NCBI GenBank assembly: GCA_963920765.1
Contig: OY987248.1
Location: 4,097,001 to 4,161,000 of the forward strand
Source: Ulota crispa
Lineage: Eukaryota; Streptophyta; Bryopsida; Orthotrichales; Orthotrichaceae
Length of the DNA stretch: 64,000 nt
Direction of reading: 5' to 3'
Below, in pieces: positions 35,919 through 47,990 of the stretch (position 1 is the first letter of the stretch; every line of letters begins with the position of its first letter). The notes below the pieces were generated by a model. That model was not told the origin of the DNA, did not search any database, and saw only the letters and a program-made list of their open reading frames with translations. Both the position numbers and the translations under genes were made by a program.

Positions 35919-36676
35919 ATTAGCACATTTTAGCAGTAATTTCTCACTATTTTCAAGTCATTTTATCCTATATTATTTTAGGATTAGCTAATTTTCTTTG
36001 TCTTAAAATATTCTTCCACCAAAGTCCATCTATGTCAAAAAATAATTTGTGCATGATCAACCTCTCTTTGCCAGGAATTGAACTTGGCACAGATATTCAT
36101 CATGAAAAAATCTAAGACTCTTCTAGCTCCAAAAAATGCAGATGGGATTGAAATTCAAAAAGATTATGATAAATCAATGTAAATTTTAGCATTAAGAATT
36201 TTCATTTTCATTAGTTGAAAATTCCAAATCTCATTCAAGAAAGTTTTCAAGATTTGTAACTAATTATCAAAAGTTTATTGAAATTTTCCACAAAACAATT
36301 GCATAAATTAAAATGTTGTTTTAATCACTTGACAACCCCTCTATAGTTACATGCATAGCACTTTCTAGAGTTGCTACAAGCCTATAATCATGTAATTGTG
36401 TTGCTTTTATTTAGTGTTGTTTTTCAAAAAGAAAATGCTTTTGCACCTAGCTATACTCACACATTGACATCTACTTAAGCATACCAAGATGTTTCAATTT
36501 CCAAACCTTATTTTGAGCCAAGTTTTAATTATTAGAACATCATGTATCTTGTAGTTTAGAAAATGGGCAATCTGCCCCTTCACATTATTGACTTGGTAAA
36601 TTTTCTGTGATTTTATTATCTTACCAACTGATTTCTGGTCTTTATATATTTCTCTCCAATTTTATGTTTTGCAAAT
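35919..36676. other. No recognised feature
   Basis: AT-rich spacer between MITEs. Confidence 0.3.
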
Positions 36677-36680
36677 TTAA

Positions 36681-36902
36681 CCCCTGAGGGGCCCAAACGT
36701 CCTTTGCGGCTGTATGTCTGACCATACATATAGACGTATTTGAGCTGCTCTGAGGGCTTTCAAAGTTTTTTACACACCCACCATCATACAACCCTTCAAT
36801 ATGTATGGTTGTAACACTTAATTTTTAACTAATTCAAACTTCTGATATTGGTTGCAACCGTATTTGATACCGTAACTCTAGAGCCCAAGGGCCCTTCAGG
36901 GG
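36681..36902. mobile_element. TTAA-flanked element g (222 bp)
   Basis: The ends are CCCCTGAGGGGCCC and complement CCCCTGAAGGGCCC, with TTAA on both sides (36677-36680, 36903-36906). The TIRs hold, but the interior does not match the larger members. Confidence 0.8.
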
Positions 36903-36906
36903 TTAA

Positions 36907-37437
36907 AACCAAACCGGATTCTTTGCGGTATGGTAATTCCCCACAAATATGAGTGCTCTGCATCAAACCTACACGATTTTTTGTTCACTTTCAAACATGG
37001 ATATAGCTTACAAGCCAATGTATATAATGAACCTATATTTGCCAGATTTCATACACCAAGTAATTTAGATATTCATTCTTTATTATGTGAAGATGTTATA
37101 GAAACTACAATCTATAAGTACAATTAAACGACAACTTAAAAAAAGAAAGAAGGTTACTTCCCTATAATTCTATATTTATACATATATGCACATAATTGGA
37201 TTTGTCATTGCACTCATCAATCTTCTTCAGTAAAATTTGAAACGAAAAATCCAAAATTTCTTCTAAAATAGGTTAAGGTATGAGAATTTATTACAAAGAA
37301 TTTTTTTGGAGATAGAAACTACAAAGTGCTAAAAAAACAAACTCAAGAATCTTGCAATATGTGGATGTATGAAATAAGTCAAGTTTATATATGCATAGGA
37401 CTTATTTACATTCATTTCTTATTTACAATTTGAGATC
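36907..37437. other. No recognised feature
   Basis: AT-rich spacer with one short plus-strand frame (36930-37127) lacking any family match. Confidence 0.3.
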
Positions 37438-37590
37438 TTACAAGGGAGTGTCAATTCAGACATTTTCTGTCAATTAAGTCAACCTCATTCAAATACTTTT
37501 TGTCAATTTGGACATATTTTGTCAATTTATTGTCAGTTTTGACATTTTAGTCAATTTGGACATGTCAATATGAACATTGTTTTCTTGTAG
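37438..37590 (-). mobile_element. CTACAAGAAA-type MITE (copy 4)
   Basis: Read on the minus strand it begins CTACAAGAAAACAATG and ends TCCCTTGTAA, with at least five GACA/TGTC-AATT words as subterminal repeats. It is an inverted relative of copy 3. Confidence 0.7.
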
Positions 37591-37615
37591 TAATCTCTAT
37601 CAATGAGAGGTTTAA

Positions 37616-38483
37616 CCCTCAAAGGTCTGTGCATCCAAAAAGTGGATGCACCTTGGTCAACCCTAATTGTAACTTTCAAAATATCAAATTTTGGTACGTA
37701 GTTCAAACTAAGAAAATGAAGCTTGACAAGTTTCCTTTCTATTCCATTTAATTCTTTTGAAAAATGTCAAAAATCAAGAAAGTTATTGCCATTGAAAGCT
37801 TCAAGTGTTAAAATCCAAATTAGACAATATGGTATGTTTTTCATTCATATTTTCTACTATGTAAGTGCATTTTAAGTTTAAACTACAAAACTATGTTTCT
37901 CATTCTACCATTCATTTATGGTAGAAATTATAGTTTTTTTTAAATATATATTCTAATTGAAGTGATTTTATTTCCATACTTAGCTTTAAAAAATCATAGT
38001 AATTTGAATATTTGTTCAAATTTATTGAAAAAACCAACATAAATAGAAAATGAATGTGTCTTCTAGTAAAAAATATCAAAATTTTATAAATTAATTAAAT
38101 ATAAGGATAAACATGGTTTGATAGTCAAATCTGACTTTAAATTCTTTTTTGTGGTTGATTTGGGTGTAAAATAATAAAATAACCAATTGAAAATTTTTCA
38201 AACTAATCTTTATTATTGCTTGTACCTCTTGAAAAAAATTCAAGTAATTTAGACTTTTTTTGCTATTTTAACTTATTTATGTTTATTTCATGAAAAAAAA
38301 TGATAACAATTACAAATTTTCATGAAACAAATTGAGATTTCTTACATTGGTATATCATTCATAGTTTCAAGCAATAAAAATATAAAATTAATATAAAATT
38401 GTTGTTTGAACACAATTTAAAAAGCAAAGTTAAGCTTAGAAATGAAGTTTGACCATTTCAAAATGGATCAAGTTCTTTAGGGG
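37616..38483. mobile_element. TTAA-flanked element h (868 bp)
   Basis: The ends are CCCTCAAAGGTC and complement CCCCTAAAGAAC, with TTAA at 37612-37615 and 38484-38487. The interior is unlike d or k and very AT-rich. Confidence 0.7.
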
Positions 38484-38550
38484 TTAACTTGGAAGGAGAT
38501 TTTTATGAAGTACTAGAAACTTAAATTTTTCTTCTTTGGTTGAGCCTTCA

Positions 38551-38606
38551 CAAGGAGCCTATATAAATCCCCCGTGATGCTCAGGGGGATTTATATACGC
38601 TCCTTG
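38551..38606. repeat. Compact 23-bp-stem hairpin
   Basis: CAAGGAGCCTATATAAATCC begins a 23-base arm (38551-38573) that pairs with 38584-38606 across a 10-base loop, with one or two mismatches. The stem is closed by a C5/G5 block. It could be a tiny MITE or a structured RNA. Confidence 0.7.
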
Positions 38607-39417
38607 GGATTCATTCCTAAAACAATCTTACAACATCCATGATGCTTGCATTAATGGATATTGCTAATCTAACAAACTGGGTAAACATCAAGATAGAAGC
38701 TATGACTTCTTCAGCAAAATGAAGTGGTTGGCATGGAAGTAGATATGAAAACTGTAATTATGTTCTCTTCATGTGAATTTGTTACAATTAGAAGACTTCG
38801 TTAACCTTTAGAAAATTAAAAAATCAGAAATTGGTTCTCGCGTCGTCTACATTAAGTAAATATTGTATTTGATCATATGGTATCTCTATTTATCCTACTT
38901 GGATTATGTTTTGATTCATATATGGAGTATCCTTCACTAATTCTAGTGATATCCAGTTACTTGGCCCCAATCAAATTACCTTATTCGTAATGAGTCAAAA
39001 TTGTTGTTTAAAAAGCACAAAATCTTTGAACAATTGGAAATTAGGGGTTTTACTACCCATCTCTTTAATATAGAAAATTTTGAGACAACATACAACAAAA
39101 AAAACAAATATATTATTTCTACCAAAATATCATTCACCCAACTACGTTAACCCTTGATTGTCTAAGGCATCACACATGACATGTCAAGTCACCATTTGGA
39201 AGTATATTGCATGCCTTTTGACGTTTAAAGATTAGCAACTGGTTTTATTCCAATTACAAACATATCATACAAAGCCCAATTAACATCATATAAAGCCCAA
39301 ATAATATCATATAATGCCCAAATAATATCATATAAAGCCCAAAAAAAGCATGTGCAGCATGGTACACCTCTTGCCAAAATTGCTCAAATAACCATACAAG
39401 AAACAATAGAAATGTCA
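38607..39417. other. No recognised feature
   Basis: AT-rich. A word like CATATAAAGCCCAAATAATAT is tandemly repeated four or five times at about 39265-39345 (period about 20). Confidence 0.4.
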
Positions 39418-39421
39418 TTAA

Positions 39422-41013
39422 CCCTAAAGGATCAAGCCCTTTTTTTTTTGTCAAAATCACTGAAAATTGCCACTTCTAGGGGATGAGTAAGAAGGTAGTT
39501 TTTTTTTTTTTTTTTTTTTTTTTTTGGAAATGCAATCGTAGGATCTTGCCTTAGACTAGAAGAGGTACTTGTGGAAAAAAAAATCAGATCATTCTAGATG
39601 GTGAGGAGGTTGATATTTACATCTAAAGTGAAAAAAAAGGCTTTTTTCCTTGCTGTCCAAAAAAATTAGAAGCATTTGACCACTCTTACATGAAAAACTT
39701 GCTCTACACAAAGTTGAGGTTTATTTTTCCATGTAGTAGACCAAGTTAGGCATGCGTGGGAGAATTTTCAAATCAATTGGAACTATACAACACATGGGAA
39801 AAATTAGTAAAAAAGAAGAAGTAGAGAATGAGTTAAATCACTAAATTGTCAAGAATTTAATTATTGAAATGAAAAATGCAAATCCCAACAGTCTAATGTT
39901 GTGATAAAAAATCTACTTCCTGAGCTTTAGTTTTTTTTCCAAAATATTGAAAACTGTGGAAAATAAAGGAGTTCAAAGTTTGTTTTAGAGTAGAGGATCT
40001 GTAAATGCCCACAAACTAAAACATCTCATAACTTTCATCTCATTGATTGAAATGGAATGATTCAAAGCTTCCCACATATAAAAAAATCTAAAGAACCAAT
40101 TTCAGTTTTTTATTTTAAAAAAATACAATTTTACCCTTAAATTTTTCAGCCATTTTGAAGGTGTTTTGGACCTCAATTTTGTAAGTTATGAAAGGGTGAA
40201 GCTTAAAGAATGATGAGTCATTTTTAGGCCAAAGTAATCGTAAGATCTTATAGAAAGCCAAGTCCTTATCATCTTTACAAAGTTTGGTTTCAATCCAAGG
40301 GTTTGATTGGAAGATAATAACAAAAGTGTAAATGGTACTACAAGGAAACCAATGTTTTGGAGTAGTTGAAATTGTGCTTTGATTGGCTCTTGTGGACACA
40401 TAACATTTTAAAAAGTTGGCATCTTACGCTCATTCTCAAGGTAATCAAGTTCCACACGCATAGAAACAAGCCTTGTATTTTTAGGGTAAAAAATGAGTGA
40501 GAAAATGGTCTTGCAATAATGACCACTTTACTCTTAAATTTCAAAAATTGTGAGTAAAATTGAAGACTTTCACAAATCTAGGGCCAAAATTTAACACTAC
40601 AACTCCAAGACCACCCATGGTTTGAAAATTTTTGTAAATTCAATGGTGACTCTTCTTCTACATTTGAAAACTTGTTTATCTTTCAAATGAGTCAAAGTTC
40701 AAGTGACTCTTCACATTCCTAAGGTCATAAATGGCCTTGCTAAAAACCAATCAACCCAATTTGGGTCAATGAAAAATTTAAGGATTAAAGAGGTTTTTGA
40801 GCTGCCCAGATTGCCCTCCCTCCCCTTGACATCAGAAATTCTTGCATAACTTTATTGTTGAATGTCAAAATGAGGAAAAAACTAGATGCCCTCATAGATC
40901 TTTGAATTCCCCATTTTCCATAAAAGTTTCAAAAAATTGCATAAAGTAGTTTAGCCGTAGGTACATGCCCGAAATCCCAATTGTCCCTCGAAGGGACAAC
41001 GGTCCTTTAGGGG
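39422..41013 (-). mobile_element. TTAA-flanked element i (1592 bp)
   Basis: It starts CCCTAAAGGATC after TTAA (39418-39421) and ends GGTCCTTTAGGGG before TTAA (41014-41017). The order of blocks is that of d and k in reverse, with roughly 0.7 kb of extra DNA around 40200-40850. A run of 27 T lies at about 39499-39525. Confidence 0.8.
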
Positions 41014-41017
41014 TTAA

Positions 41018-41984
41018 CTCCTAAAATTCATTTGTGTTTACATGCTCAAATGGCTCAAAACTCACTTCTCTCAATAAAATGATTAGTGGATAAAATTTTG
41101 GAAACCTTTTTGATTATTCAACCATAAGATCTATTTTGTCACTTATTTATGTAATCCCTTTCAAAATCTCAAACTTTGTGAGGGTATACTTCCTTAGATT
41201 ATAACACCCAAAGTAAGATCCATACTTTTTTTGAAGCTTGTCTAAGGTGTCAAAATATTTTTTGGTCATCCAAAATGATATATTCTATTATATGAATCTC
41301 TTGTGCAATTTGAATTCCTTGTAGAGCATGAAGTTGGCTATATGCGTCACAAATTTCATCATCATCCAATATTTAGAATACAGCGGAAAAAAACTAGAAG
41401 CACAAACTACTTTGTTGAAACTATCATTACACTAAATAACATTCACAAAAAAAGATGCTTTTAGAATGAAGCTTAGTTACAAAATTTGTATGGTGAAAAC
41501 CTAGAACACCATGTGGAGTACTTGACAAGGTAATTTTTTCTAAAAATAAAAAAGTGAAACTTGATTTATTACAATGTCAAGCAGAGTTGAGTGCAATTTT
41601 TTCCTGTTAACCAATCCTTTGTAAATTGCTTTTGAATACTTTGTGGGCAACAATCTCCCTCAATCCCTTTGTTTTTGATTTTTTTTAGCTATGCCCGGGT
41701 TAACACCTAAATCACACATGGTACCATATCTCAATAAAAAAATAATCCAATTTCAATTTGTTTTTGGGAGGAACGCAAGCTTCTCAATATGAGTACATAC
41801 ATCCTAATTTTCACAATCTTATCTCAAATATTAACACAGAAAATGCTTGCCCAAATATCCTTAGCTTTGATATGTCTAGTCCAATTTGATTTTAGAAACA
41901 CAAATTTTGTCCTTGAATGTGTTTTGCAGACCGTATAGTAAAAATTTGAGGTGCCCCTCCAAATGGTCGACGGTCACTAAAGGG
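41018..41984. mobile_element. TTAA-bounded segment j (967 bp)
   Basis: It lies exactly between the TTAA of i and the TTAA of k. It starts CTCCTAAAATTC and its complement end is CCCTTTAGTGACC, so the terminal match is weaker than in other members. It could be a diverged element or spacer. Confidence 0.45.
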
Positions 41985-41988
41985 TTAA

Positions 41989-42921
41989 CCCCTAAAGGGC
42001 CATTGTTCCTTCGGGGGACAAATGGAATTTTGGGCATGTACTTTTTGATAAGCTACTTTGTGTGATTTTTTGAGACTTTTATTGAAAGTGGGGAATTCTA
42101 AGATCTACATAGGCATCTAACTCTTTCTTCATTCTAACATTTATCAAAGAAGTTATGCAAAAATTTATCAAAAATAAGGGAGGAGTGGCAGTTTGGGCAG
42201 CCCAAAAAACTTCTTTAAAAAATTTCTCTTTAAAAAAATAAAAATCTGGAATTGGTTCTTTAGATTATTATATAGATGGGAAGCTTTGAATCATTCAATT
42301 TCAATCAATGAGATGAAAGTTATGAGGAGTTTTTTTTTACGGGCAATTATGGATTCTCTACTCTAAAATAAACTTTGAAGTCCGTTATTTTACTCTATTT
42401 TCAATACTTTGGAAAAAAAACAAACCTAAGGAAATAGATTGTTTATTACAACATTATAGCCTTTGGAATTTTTCATTTTTTATTTCAATTATTAAATTCT
42501 TAATAGTTTAGTATTTTGACTAATTCTTTACTTCCTTTTACTTACTATTTTTTTCCCATGTGTTGTATAGTTCCAATTGATTTGAAAATTCTCCCACATA
42601 TACCTAGCTTGATCTCCTACATGGAAAAATAAAAGCACAACTTTGGGTAGAGCAATTTTTTTCATGTTAGAGAGGTTAGAGGCTTTTGAAATTTACTAGC
42701 AGGAAGGGAAAAAACCTTTTCCCTTTCACTTTAGATGTAAATATCTTCCTCCTTTCCATCTAGAATGACCTGATTTTTTTTCCATAAGTACTTCTTCTAG
42801 TCTAAGGTTAGATCCTACAGTTGGATTTCCATAAAAAATGAAATTCTACCTTCTTACTCATCCCCTAAAAGTGGCAGTTTTCAATGATTTTGGCAGAAAA
42901 AAGGGCTTGGTCCTTTAGGCG
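41989..42921 (+). mobile_element. TTAA-flanked element k (933 bp)
   Basis: It starts CCCCTAAAGGGCC and ends GGTCCTTTAGGCG, with TTAA at 41985-41988 and 42922-42925. It is collinear with d along its whole length. Confidence 0.85.
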
Positions 42922-42975
42922 TTAAATTCTCAAAACTTGGTGTTAATTGGGAGGCTAGATTTTTTGAGCATATAA

Positions 42976-43487
42976 GGGCCACTTCACACTATGGCAAGTC
43001 AAGAGGATGTGGGAGTAAGAGAGAGGCCAACATAATGGGTTGAAAATAGGCAACTTTTTTTTGAAACCTTTGGCTAACCTTCACAAGGCCAAGTTCAAAG
43101 TTCAAACCCTTTGTAATGTACTTCCATGGCCTCTCAACTTGAACGGCAATAGTGTGAAATCACCAAAGGTCAAGCCCAATGTCCAAATCCATAACATTTG
43201 TTTGACCTTTCAATCTAATGACCAAAGATCTTGTCATTTTATGATTATTTTATATAGGAAAAATTTGACAACCTCTTAACCATAGTATGGGTCTTAAGTT
43301 TTGCTCAACCCAAACTTCTTTTGAGAGGTTGTTGCTTTGGATGAAAAAACCATCAATTTGAAAAAATTTGAATTTTAGATTTTAGCCTTTAGTGTGAAGG
43401 GTCCAAATGCCTAAATCTTGGTTTCTTACAACATGATTGGTGGAAATCAACAACCTCTTAACCTTTGGCCATTGTGTGAAGTGGCCC
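42976..43487. mobile_element. Harbinger-like MITE (512 bp)
   Basis: The ends GGGCCACTTCACACTATGGC and the near-complement CCATTGTGTGAAGTGGCCC are inverted. TAA precedes (42973-42975) and follows (43488-43490). AACCTCTTAACC words recur inside in both orientations. A short frame inside (43040-43279) matches no known protein. Confidence 0.75.
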
Positions 43488-43754
43488 TAAGTTCACTTGG
43501 CATGGCTATTTGGAAATTCTAGTCCAAAGAAAGTGAGACTTGTACTCCAAGAATTGAAACTTTTGGCTTTACACAATCACACTACATCCCAATTTCTAAA
43601 CATCTTTCACTAGGAAATGCCTACATTACAACGTTTTTGGGAAAAAATTGCAGTAAAAATTTGAGGCTTTGTTACAAGAATTGAATGTAACAAAAAATAA
43701 AATCAAAATTCAGAAGCCAAATCAACAACATTATAAATTTAAAACCTCTTTTAA

Positions 43755-44311
43755 CCCCTAAAACCCTAAATATAGTTTTCTGACAACATTGCAATTTTGG
43801 GCAGCTCATTACAAACGGGGTTTTCATTTTTTCTCTAAAACTATTACACATGATGTGCCCAAGTATAGTAGTGCCTCTTTAAGATGAACCTTTATAAGAA
43901 AAAATGCTTAGCTAAAATGAAGGAGATGACTGTCCCTGGCGGTTAGGAAGCTACAAAAGATGTGTTTGGTTACAATGAATGCTTTCCTTACACGAAATGA
44001 ATATGCTGTCCGGATACCTTCATTTTATTGAGGCACCATTGTGGTAGCTTTAAAGTCCAACAATTTTCATGACTTTTGACTTGGGCAGCCCAGGCAACTA
44101 AAAAAAAATCTTTGAAATTTTCATTTTTTAAAATTTTGGAATTGATTATTTAGATTAATGTATGCATGAAGCTTTGAATCATTCAATTTCAATTCATGAG
44201 ATGAAATTTATGAGGAGTTTTAGTTTGCAAGTAGGTATGGTTTTGAGAGACTCCACTAAAAGAGGCTGTTTTTAGTAACTATTACACAAAAAGGGCTTGG
44301 AACTTTAGAGG
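43755..44311. mobile_element. TTAA-flanked element l (557 bp)
   Basis: The ends are CCCCTAAAACCC and complement CTCTAAAGTTCC, with TTAA on both sides (43751-43754, 44312-44315). It shares the ACATTGCAATTTTGGGCAG word with a and the GATGAAATTTATGAGG block with d. Confidence 0.75.
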
Positions 44312-44399
44312 TTAATGGTAAATTCTTTCAAGAACCAACCTAATTGTGTGAGCCATCCATCATACTCCGTGCCTTTGGGATAAATTTTATATAATTAGT

Positions 44400-44955
44400 T
44401 ACACCAAATAGTGTAATTAGGTTGCTCTGCAATAATTTCTTGACATTTTACATTACATATGTGCTGGAGAATGTTATACAGTGAGCGGGGATCCGTGGGT
44501 TGTGAGCTAAGAGCTTGGATTTTTTTCTCAAAATACCAACTTTCACCTACAACCCTATATTAGGGTCCTATAATTGTGCATTTTAAATTTTCTTCTCTTA
44601 AAAAACTTGTTATATTTTTAATTTTTTGATTAATTTTGAGCTCAAAATTGGTTCTTGCTCACAAAATTTTGGCTTACTACTTATGGCTCACCATTTTGGG
44701 CTCTCAAAATAGCAACATCCATATATATTCATTGCTATTGTAATAATTTTCATCAATGATTGTTGCAATAAACAAATTTTCAAAGGCTTGGCAACAAGAA
44801 TGACAATGCAAAAAAAAGTAAACTAGTGGCGTCCATGCTGTAAATCATGTGAAACTCTAGTATTTAGAAAGTTGCATGCACTACTAGGATGGCCAAGCAA
44901 TGAGTCATGAGACACCTTTTTTAAGTAAAGCAACCTAATTATACTATTTAGTGTA
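44400..44955 (-). mobile_element. MITE F2, carrying a nested G element
   Basis: The terminal TACACCAAATAGTG is inverted as in F1. Read on the minus strand it follows F1 collinearly, including CTTGGCCA and TGCATGCAACT, until it is broken by about 225 bp of G2. Confidence 0.8.
44481..44705. mobile_element. GTGAGC-ended element G2 inside F2
   Basis: It starts GTGAGC and ends GCTCTC. It is homologous along its length to G1 at 10083-10296, which stands free of any F element. Confidence 0.7.
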
Positions 44956-45125
44956 GAGTTTAAGCAAGCAACTAATGGCAACAATGTTTTCCCACTAAAG
45001 TAATAGTAGACAAAGGAGGGAGGAGTGGTTCACAACTTGTTTTTGCCTAGGCCTAGTTCAGTGCCTATTTACTCACTTGGCTTTGTTGTGTTTTTATGTT
45101 GTGAATTGCAAAAAGAAACATTTAA

Positions 45126-45213
45126 CTCCTAAAGCCTTAATCCCTCAACGTCCCAGCAGCAAAAAATTTGCTCCATTCCTTGTGTATAGTCTGATACCCG
45201 GGGCTTTGAGGGG
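45126..45213. mobile_element. TTAA-flanked element m (88 bp)
   Basis: The ends are CTCCTAAAGCC and complement CCCCTCAAAGCCCC, with TTAA at 45122-45125 and 45214-45217. The smallest family member, with essentially only terminal repeats left. Confidence 0.65.
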
Positions 45214-45217
45214 TTAA

Positions 45218-45850
45218 CCCCAAAACGACCGTGGAGATTCTTGAGCTTTTAGGAATTTGCTCTAATTTGAACAAAAAGCCACCATTTTGATAAATTGTAT
45301 CAGTTCATTTTGAATTGTAACCATATAAAATCAAACTAGACTTGTTAGAGATCACATTAGAAAAGAAAACACAACAAAATCTCTTATGGATTGAAAGATT
45401 AAAATGTTTGATCATGAGAGCGTTAAAATTGTGAAAGTGATTTGAAGTCTTTCAATCTTCTTTTCACATGTCAAATCTAAAAAGTTGGTCACCAAACAAA
45501 TATGAGGTTAAAGGGCCTAACATGCATAACCCCAATCAATTTATGACTTCTCAAAATCTACTCTAAATTTTTTTTAAATGAATTTCTAATGTGATTTTTT
45601 CTCAAAGATCTAGTTTATTTGAGGCTCATTCCCAAGAGCCCTCAACACTACATAAAGTCAAGATTGCAATGGACACCCTTGCACAAAATCTTGAATAGAA
45701 AAATAATAATTAATCATTTGCAAAATCAGATTGTTGAAGCTAATACTAAACTTCAAAAATATAAACTACTAAAAATAGAATTTTGATAATTTTTTATTTA
45801 ACTTAAAACATTGGTTGAGGACACATTATGTCCTCAGTGTTGTTTTGGGG
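45218..45850. mobile_element. TTAA-flanked element n (633 bp)
   Basis: The ends are CCCCAAAACGACC and complement CCCCAAAACAACAC. The left TTAA is shared with m and the right TTAA is at 45851-45854. The interior is unlike d or k. Confidence 0.7.
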
Positions 45851-46068
45851 TTAAACAACATTTTTTTGGCAACATAGCAATTTTGGGCAGCTCACTACAA
45901 ATGAGTTTTTCATTTTCTTCCCTTCAAATTTTTACACATGATGTGTCCAAGGAGTAGCTTTGAAGTCCAACAATTGTCAAATTATTTTTGGTATTGCTTT
46001 CCTACCTATGCACACTTTTTCTTGCAATTGAATTTTTAATAACTATGTGACCAACTAGTGCTTAGTCA

Positions 46069-46291
46069 TAAGGTAGGAGCACCCATCACCAACATTGTAC
46101 CTGATGGCATCACTCTCTACACATGGTAGTCATTCTAGAACTTAAATTTAGGTACATCATAGATAGCTTATTGCTATTGACCAAAATGATAAGCTATCTA
46201 TGGTGTACCTAGATTTAAGTTCTAGAATGACTACCATATGTAGAGAGTGACACCATTAGGTACAATGTTGGTGATGGGTGCTCCTACCTTA
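46069..46291. mobile_element. TAAGGTAGGAG-ended hairpin E2
   Basis: A nearly perfect hairpin. The arms of about 100 bp begin TAAGGTAGGAGCACCCATCA and close over a loop near 46170-46185. The few mismatches suggest recent activity. It shares its first eleven bases with E1. Confidence 0.85.
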
Positions 46292-46992
46292 TATGACAAA
46301 CTTGGATAATTGAGATGAACGAGCCTTTGATTCTATAGTTTAGTCAAATTATCAAGATTAAAAAAGTTGATGGAACGGAACCTTGTTTTCACAAGCTTTA
46401 GGTGCATTTGATAGTGCAAGAACTAGATTCAACAACTATCAGTTTTTATTATGTATCCTTATAATGCAACTTGACTTCTCTTCATACATTATGTAATAAT
46501 CTTTTTGGATATCACACCCTACTAACAAAAAGTTATGTGAGTCTAAAGTCAAATAAAATTTGATCAATGCTCTATGTCTTCGCAAACAAAGTTTCAAATT
46601 TGACATCTTTTATTGCAATTAATTTGTGATTTTCTCTCCTAGCGCTACACATAGATAAGGAGTTGTGTAAACCAATATGTTCATAATGGTTGTTGGTACT
46701 AGTAACATGAGCTAAGGCCTTTGAATCATAGTAACAAGCTAGATTTGTTGCAGAATCCAAGCTAGTTATTGCTATTGCTACTTCAAACATTTTTTTAGCA
46801 TTTGATGTTTAGTTGCTAACATCTTGATAGGATCTTCTTTAACTACTTGGGCACTATGTTGCTCAAATTTTCTTCTATGTTTAGTTTTGAGCTTTCAAAT
46901 GTCTAGTTGTAGATTTTTTGCAATTATAGCAAGTGATCTTGACCTTGCAAAATGGTGGTTTAGTGTTGAGCCAAGAGAAGCACCTACTTTGT
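46292..46992. other. No recognised gene
   Basis: The minus-strand frame at 46572-46790 contains residues reminiscent of retroelement gag-pol linkers (ACYYDSKALAHVT) but is too short to assign. No other feature. Confidence 0.3.
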
Positions 46993-47876
46993 TTGTACAA
47001 TACCCTTGCAAATCTTTACACCCAACCCTTTTCACTACTTAGCAAACTTAGCATTTTATAAAAAACTTTTGAAACTTTTACATTTTGTATCATTGATCTT
47101 TGATTCTTATACAATCTTAATCAAGCATACCAAATTTTGAGTTCCAAAAAACCAAAACTCTATTTTTGGTGAATAATTTTACATAAAATTCATGGTTTTG
47201 CATAATAAATGATTAAAGAAGGTTGGTGATGATTTTTTGAGATTTGATTGCAAGGGTATATAGGAAATGACCATAAGCACATCTTCCCTTCAAGCAAAAA
47301 TCTCAAAAAAGTTTCAAAATTCCTTCTATATAGATTTTCATGTTAGGATGATCATGACCAAATTTAGTATAAAAGAAATCTCTACTTTCTTATTAGATTT
47401 TGGAAAAACAAAAACATCATCATGCTCAAAGGTATAAACTTAATCATAGTATATGAGTCAATTTTCCAAAATCTAATAAGAAAATAGAGATTTCTTTTTC
47501 ACTAAATTTGGTCATGATCATCCTAACATGAAAATCTATATAGAAGGAATTTTGAAACTTTTTTGAGATTTTTGCTTGAAGGGAAGATGTGCTTATGGTC
47601 ATTTCCTACATACCCTTGCAATCAAATCTCAAAAAATCATCACCAACCTTCTTTAATCATTTATTATGCAAAACCATGAATTTTATGTAAAATTATTCAC
47701 CAAAAATAGAGTTTTGGTTTTTTGGAACTCAAAATTTGGTATGCTTGATTAAGATTGTATAAGAATCAAAGATCAATGATACAAAATGTAAAAGTTTCAA
47801 AAGGGTTTTATAAAATGCTAAGTTTGGTAAGTAGTAAAAAGGGTTGGGTGTAAAGATTTGCAAGGGTACTATACAA
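46993..47876. mobile_element. Long-hairpin element A5
   Basis: TTGTACAATACCCTTGC at the left pairs with the right end. The arms of about 400 bp are almost perfectly complementary through the A-family core, around a loop near 47410-47450 with CATCATCATGCTCAAAGG. Confidence 0.88.
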
Positions 47877-47990
47877 TGCTTCTTTGGATGTCTTCCTCTT
47901 GTAATTAAGAGCTCAATTATTGTAAGGTGTTTGAAGTCTCTTAATATGTACATTTTTTTTTTGGAAAAGTACGTGAAATGCCGTAAGTAA

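Noticed and set aside
46572-46790. Retrotransposon polyprotein fragment
   Set aside because: Only a few residues resemble gag-pol linkers and nothing nearby continues the match.
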